Of a stretch of 64,000 nt of DNA, positions 61,223 to 64,000 are shown piece by piece. Origin of the DNA: Desulfobacillus sp041396245 (GTDB taxonomy: Bacteria > Pseudomonadota > Gammaproteobacteria > Burkholderiales > Rhodocyclaceae); assembly GCA_041396245.1 (NCBI GenBank), contig JAWKYW010000007.1, positions 85,773 to 149,772 on the forward strand. Reading direction: 5' to 3'. Numbering within the stretch: position 1 is the stretch's first letter; each line of letters starts with the position of its first letter. A program made the translations under genes and the position numbers. The notes under the pieces were generated by a model. The model was not told the origin of the DNA. It was given only the letters and a program-made list of their open reading frames with translations, and did not search any database.

Positions 61223-61993
61223 TCAGGAATCGGGCGACGTCCAAGGGATCGCCGAACTGTCTTGCAGGAGGCCGTGATGGTAGATCCGCAATTCTCCCGG
61301 CTCGAACGGGATCCAGGGGTCATCTGCATCCAGCGGTTCGGTTGCCACCATAGCGAGGGATTCACGGTTGCCGCCCATCCCTCGATAATTGCACCGGTCC
61401 AGATAATGCAGGCGGTCATGGCCGTAGGCGATCAGGCGCTCGCCGTCCGACATCAGGAAGTTGAACTTGCCGAACGAGACGATCAGATTGCTCACCATCG
61501 CCAGACCTTCGATGCCTGGAAGCGGATTGGCATCTTCATGGCTGTCAAAATGCCGCGCGATGTGGCCGAGCAGGTGGCAGAAGGCGAATTCGGAATCCGT
61601 CTCGCCCGTCGGGCGACAGACCGGATTGAGGCTGCCGCGCTCGATCTCCACGATCTCCGGCACCAGCCCGTTGTGGGCGAATATCCACTCCCTGCCACAA
61701 CAGCGGCGTCGGAACGGGTGGGTGTTGGCGAGCGTCCGCACGGGCGGGTGGCGCGCCTTGCGGACATGGGCCAGGATCAGATCCGACCGCGTTTCCGAGC
61801 ACAGGCGGGCGAACTGCCTGCTGCGCCAGGCCGGCGCGGGACGCTTGCGGATCTCGAAGCCACCGCCTTCACGCCAGGCCAGGCCCCAGCCGTCGGGGTT
61901 GTCCGCCTCGCGGCCGCCGCGCTGACGCAGCCTTTCCAGCGCCATGCCGGCCGTCACGGGCTGGCTGGCGCTCATGCCGAAGAGTTCGCACAT
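61223..61993 (-). CDS. Class II glutamine amidotransferase, YafJ-like
   Basis: A 256-aa N-terminal-nucleophile glutaminase. After removal of Met the protein begins with the catalytic Cys (MCELFGMSASQPV). Other features: NPDGWGLAW, HVRKARHPPVRTLANTHPF, WIFAHNGLVPEI (Asn/Gly of the oxyanion hole) and GETDSEFAF. It matches the YafJ/Gat family, which releases ammonia from glutamine. ATG 61993 is fixed by the Cys2 requirement; the open frame upstream belongs to the preceding methyltransferase. No synthase partner is nearby. Confidence 0.9.
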   Translation of the reverse strand: MCELFGMSASQPVTAGMALERLRQRGGREADNPDGWGLAWREGGGFEIRKRPAPAWRSRQFARLCSETRSDLILAHVRKARHPPVRTLANTHPFRRRCCGREWIFAHNGLVPEIVEIERGSLNPVCRPTGETDSEFAFCHLLGHIARHFDSHEDANPLPGIEGLAMVSNLIVSFGKFNFLMSDGERLIAYGHDRLHYLDRCNYRGMGGNRESLAMVATEPLDADDPWIPFEPGELRIYHHGLLQDSSAIPWTSPDS

Positions 61994-61998
61994 GGTCG

Positions 61999-62659
61999 TC
62001 AGCCTGCGTGCGGCGCGACATCCGCCGCCACGCCGATGAAGGCGCCGCTGCGCGGCGTCAGCCTGCCGAGCAGCGGCTCCGCCCGCCGCGCCAGGCCACC
62101 GCCGCACGGCAGCACGACCGCACTGCGCAGCGACAGGTTGCAAGGCCACGGCTTACAGGCGAACAATTCGAGGATCTCGCGCCGCGGCGCCGGGGTGCGC
62201 GCCGCCATAGGCGCCCCGACCTTCGCCGCGACCCTTGTCGAGCCAGAGCAGGCTGCGGCGGTTGAGCAGGCCGAGGGCGACGCGCCGGCGGGCGACGCGC
62301 AGCATTTCGGCCAGGGCGCGGCGCTCGTCCGGCATGAAGCACAGGGACGTCACGCCAACCGCAAGATCGAAGCTGCGATCGGCGAAGGGCAGCCGCAAGC
62401 CGTCGGCGACAAGATAGGCCGCTCCACCCCTGTCCGCGGCGAAACGTACCGCGCCCGCATCCCGGTCGGCACCGGCGACCCATCCGATCCCGTTCGCCCC
62501 GGCAAAGTGCCGCGTGAAATAGCCCGTGCCGCAGCCGACGTCGAGCAGCGTCTCGCCCGGTCGCGGCGCGACCATTTCCCGCAGCAAGCCATATTCGAGA
62601 TCGCCGATCCAGGCGCCGCGCGGGGTGGCGTACCAGGCATCGTATCGTTCCGGCGACAT
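61999..62659 (-). pseudogene. Class I SAM-dependent methyltransferase, apparent frameshift
   Basis: A UbiE/type-11 methyltransferase split over two frames. Frame one (62659 to 62153) encodes the SAM-binding core: RPGETLLDVGCGTGYFTRHF, then DGLRLPFADRSFDLAVGVTS. Around the coding text RGAYGGAH the homology-like sequence moves to another frame (stop at 61999), which supplies a plausible C-terminus: LRSAVVLPCGGGLARRAEPL and SGAFIGVAADV. A one-base indel between about 62176 and 62216, where G and C runs occur, would explain it. The joined product would be ~220 aa and end 5 bp before the amidotransferase start. It may be a pseudogene or a sequencing error. Confidence 0.7.
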
Positions 62660-62684
62660 GGGCGCATTGTGCCGAACGCCAGGC

Positions 62685-63038
62685 TCAGAATACCAGCACC
62701 TTTTCCGCCCATTGCGTCCAGCCTGTCAGGATGTCCATGGTGCCGCGCGTCGCGCCCGGCACCAGGTCGGCGTCGCCGATGCCGCGCGCATCCATGCAGG
62801 TGCCGCACACCGACACCTCGCCCTTGCGGCGGATCACCGCGCCGAGCATGTCGCCGATGTTGTAGAAGCCGCTCGGCACCTTCTGCCCGGCCTTGGCGCA
62901 GGCGGCGGCGTCGCCCATGAGGAAGACCTTCACCTCGGCTTCGTTGGTGTTGAGCAGGGTCCGGGCCAGGCGCAGGCCGTTGTAGCTGCGCTCGGTGCCG
63001 TAGGGCGGGTCGTTGAGAATGATCAGGTAGGTTTGCAT
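62685..63038 (-). CDS. DsrE/F-like sulfur-relay family protein
   Basis: A 117-aa cytoplasmic DsrE-fold protein. MQTYLIILNDPPYGTERSYN, FLMGDAAACAKAGQ, and SVCGTCMDARGI, whose paired cysteines are at the conserved sulfur-binding position. Such small proteins often bind persulfide and pass it to partner proteins. ATG 63038 has an AGGAG site. 25 bp upstream of the frameshifted methyltransferase on the same strand. A rhodanese-domain gene lies at the right window edge. Confidence 0.9.
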   Translation of the reverse strand: MQTYLIILNDPPYGTERSYNGLRLARTLLNTNEAEVKVFLMGDAAACAKAGQKVPSGFYNIGDMLGAVIRRKGEVSVCGTCMDARGIGDADLVPGATRGTMDILTGWTQWAEKVLVF

Positions 63039-63163
63039 GGACGGCTCCTGGCGGGTGAGATAACATATTCGTATGATTGTTTGAATAATAGCCCCGGCAC
63101 TGAAAGATGGCAAGCTACCCTGGTCCGGCCCGTTCCCGCCCGGCTTTATTTCAGAGGCGTTTC

Positions 63164-63667
63164 ATGATCGTGCTCCGTCGTTTCGCCCTCGCCGCCCTCG
63201 TCGCCCTGCCCGCTTTTGCCGCGGCCGCCGACGACACGGCGCTGCTCATCCAGCTCAGGCCGGACGGCGGCTATGCGGTCTGGCATGCCGGCGGTACCGC
63301 ACCGCTCGGCGAAGAGGAAGTCCTGGCGCTCGAAGCCGCCGCAATTCCGGAGGGGAGCAGGCAGATCGTGACGGCGGCGGGACTGGCGCAGGCCTTCGAC
63401 ACGCCGAACGGGATCCTGGTCCGCCTGCCGGCCCTCGGCCCGGACCGGGCGCTGCTCATCGACCGCGACAGCTGCGGCGGCATCAAGCTCTGGCAATCGC
63501 ACGGCACCCTCAACCCGTCGGAGGACGAGTTGTCCGAACTGATGCTGACGGCCCTTCCCGACGGCGGCCCGCGCATCTCCCTCGGCGATCTGAGCGCCAA
63601 GGCCTTCAGCACCCGAACCGGCGTCATCGCGGTGGTCTGGAAACCCCTGGCACGGCCGAAACGCTGA
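63164..63667 (+). CDS. Predicted periplasmic protein of unknown function
   Basis: A 167-aa protein with signal peptide RRFALAALVALPAFAAA cleaved after about residue 22. The mature domain has no motif I recognise; it contains one cysteine (RDSCGGIKLW) and alternating short strands. ATG 63164 is preferred, with AGAGG upstream, over an ATG at 63107 that would add non-signal residues. Divergent from the DsrE gene and convergent with the rhodanese-type gene at the edge. Confidence 0.68.
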   Translation: MIVLRRFALAALVALPAFAAAADDTALLIQLRPDGGYAVWHAGGTAPLGEEEVLALEAAAIPEGSRQIVTAAGLAQAFDTPNGILVRLPALGPDRALLIDRDSCGGIKLWQSHGTLNPSEDELSELMLTALPDGGPRISLGDLSAKAFSTRTGVIAVVWKPLARPKR

Positions 63668-63784
63668 CGAAGACTCAAGAGGTAGGCAAGGGGGTCTTGC
63701 GGTCGGCCTCGCCGGCTTCGAAGGACGGCATGATCGGGATGCGGCGAGCGGTCTGCCCGGCAGGCGTCCCGCCAGACCCGGGAC

Positions 63785-64000
63785 TCAGGACCCGCTGCCC
63801 CCGTCGACCGGAAGCCGGCCGGCCTTCCACTCGGGAAAGCCCTCTTCCAGGCGGCGCGCACGATAGCCCTTCTTGCGCAGCTTTTCCACCGCCTCGAAGG
63901 CCAGCATGCAGTAGGGGCCGCGGCAGTAGGCGACGATCTCCTGTTCCTTCGGCAGTTTTTTCAGGAAGCGCGGCAGCGCATCGAGAGGGACATTGACGGC
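63785..64000 (-). CDS. Rhodanese-domain protein, C-terminal part (cut by window edge)
   Basis: The last 71 residues of a rhodanese domain, with the gene running off the right edge. The frame reads AVNVPLDALPRFLKKLP, then EIVAYCRGPYCMLAFEAVEK with active-site loop CRGPYC, and ends EEGFPEWKAGRLPVD. This variant of the loop is typical of ArsR-type regulators with a fused C-terminal rhodanese, so the missing N-terminus may be an ArsR helix-turn-helix; that cannot be checked here. Its stop is at 63785-63787. Confidence 0.82.
   Translation of the reverse strand, partial: AVNVPLDALPRFLKKLPKEQEIVAYCRGPYCMLAFEAVEKLRKKGYRARRLEEGFPEWKAGRLPVDGGSGS

Noticed and set aside
63750..63778. GGTCTG/CAGACC inverted repeat between the last two convergent genes as a terminator
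   Set aside because: The stem is short and interrupted and there is no T-run on either strand.

Overview
The window is GC-rich (roughly 60-65 % by eye), densely coded DNA from a Gram-negative bacterium. Type IV pilus genes with a sigma-54 promoter, Liv-type ABC and TRAP transporters, paa genes, a benzoyl-CoA-reductase-like protein and REP-type repeats point to a betaproteobacterium, most likely a metabolically versatile relative of the Rhodocyclales (Thauera/Azoarcus/Sterolibacterium-like). That placement is inference from gene content; no rRNA or marker tree was available.

Region 1 (1-6.4 kb, minus strand): pilA with a near-perfect sigma-54 promoter, followed after a terminator by a membrane GT-C/TPR protein, two GT2 and one GT4 glycosyltransferases and a methyltransferase. 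It reads as a pilin- or surface-glycan module.

Region 2 (6.5-7.8 kb): a 3'-terminal fragment of an HD-GYP gene, a DUF433/DUF5615 toxin-antitoxin pair and a REP-type element. The fragment is a nearly identical direct duplicate of the end of the intact HD-GYP gene next door, so the TA pair is bracketed by a ~0.3 kb repeat.

Region 3 (7.8-20.4 kb, minus strand): an eight-gene signalling operon: CHASE2-Ser/Thr kinase, PP2C phosphatase, double-FHA protein, CHASE2-adenylate/guanylate cyclase, metallo-beta-lactamase-fold protein, cNMP-binding/rhodanese protein, GAF-PilB/GspE-like ATPase and GAF/HD-GYP protein. It combines phosphorylation and cyclic-nucleotide signalling around a secretion/pilus-type motor ATPase.

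Region 4 (20.6-30.2 kb): sucCD (minus), paaY (minus) divergent from paaG-paaI-paaJ/pcaF-paaK (plus), then a PAS/GAF histidine kinase translationally coupled to a methyltransferase.

Region 5 (30.4-39.3 kb): a TetR-controlled aromatic or alicyclic acyl-CoA cluster. SDR, enoyl-CoA hydratase, TetR, second hydratase and an ABC binding protein run leftward. A benzoate-CoA-ligase-like enzyme, an acyl-CoA dehydrogenase and a BcrB-like 2-hydroxyacyl-CoA dehydratase/benzoyl-CoA reductase subunit run rightward. Three copies of an 18-bp inverted repeat sit at its promoters. The BcrB-like gene has no BcrC, BcrA or BcrD partner here; this is the most unusual system in the window.

Region 6 (39.3-51.6 kb): a leftward operon for CoA-dependent uptake and beta-oxidative degradation of a phenylpropanoid-like acid (binding protein, feruloyl-CoA-synthase-like ligase, hydratase/dehydrogenase fusion, thiolase, LivK, LivH, LivM-LivG fusion, LivF). 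A TetR regulator with an extra transposase-like N-terminal helix-turn-helix is divergent from it.

Region 7 (51.6-64 kb): a TRAP transporter, two MFS carriers, a small sulfur/redox group (FAD oxidoreductase, Cys/Met-metabolism PLP enzyme, TlpA thioredoxin, two DsrE proteins, a rhodanese fragment at the edge), a class II glutamine amidotransferase and a frameshifted methyltransferase.
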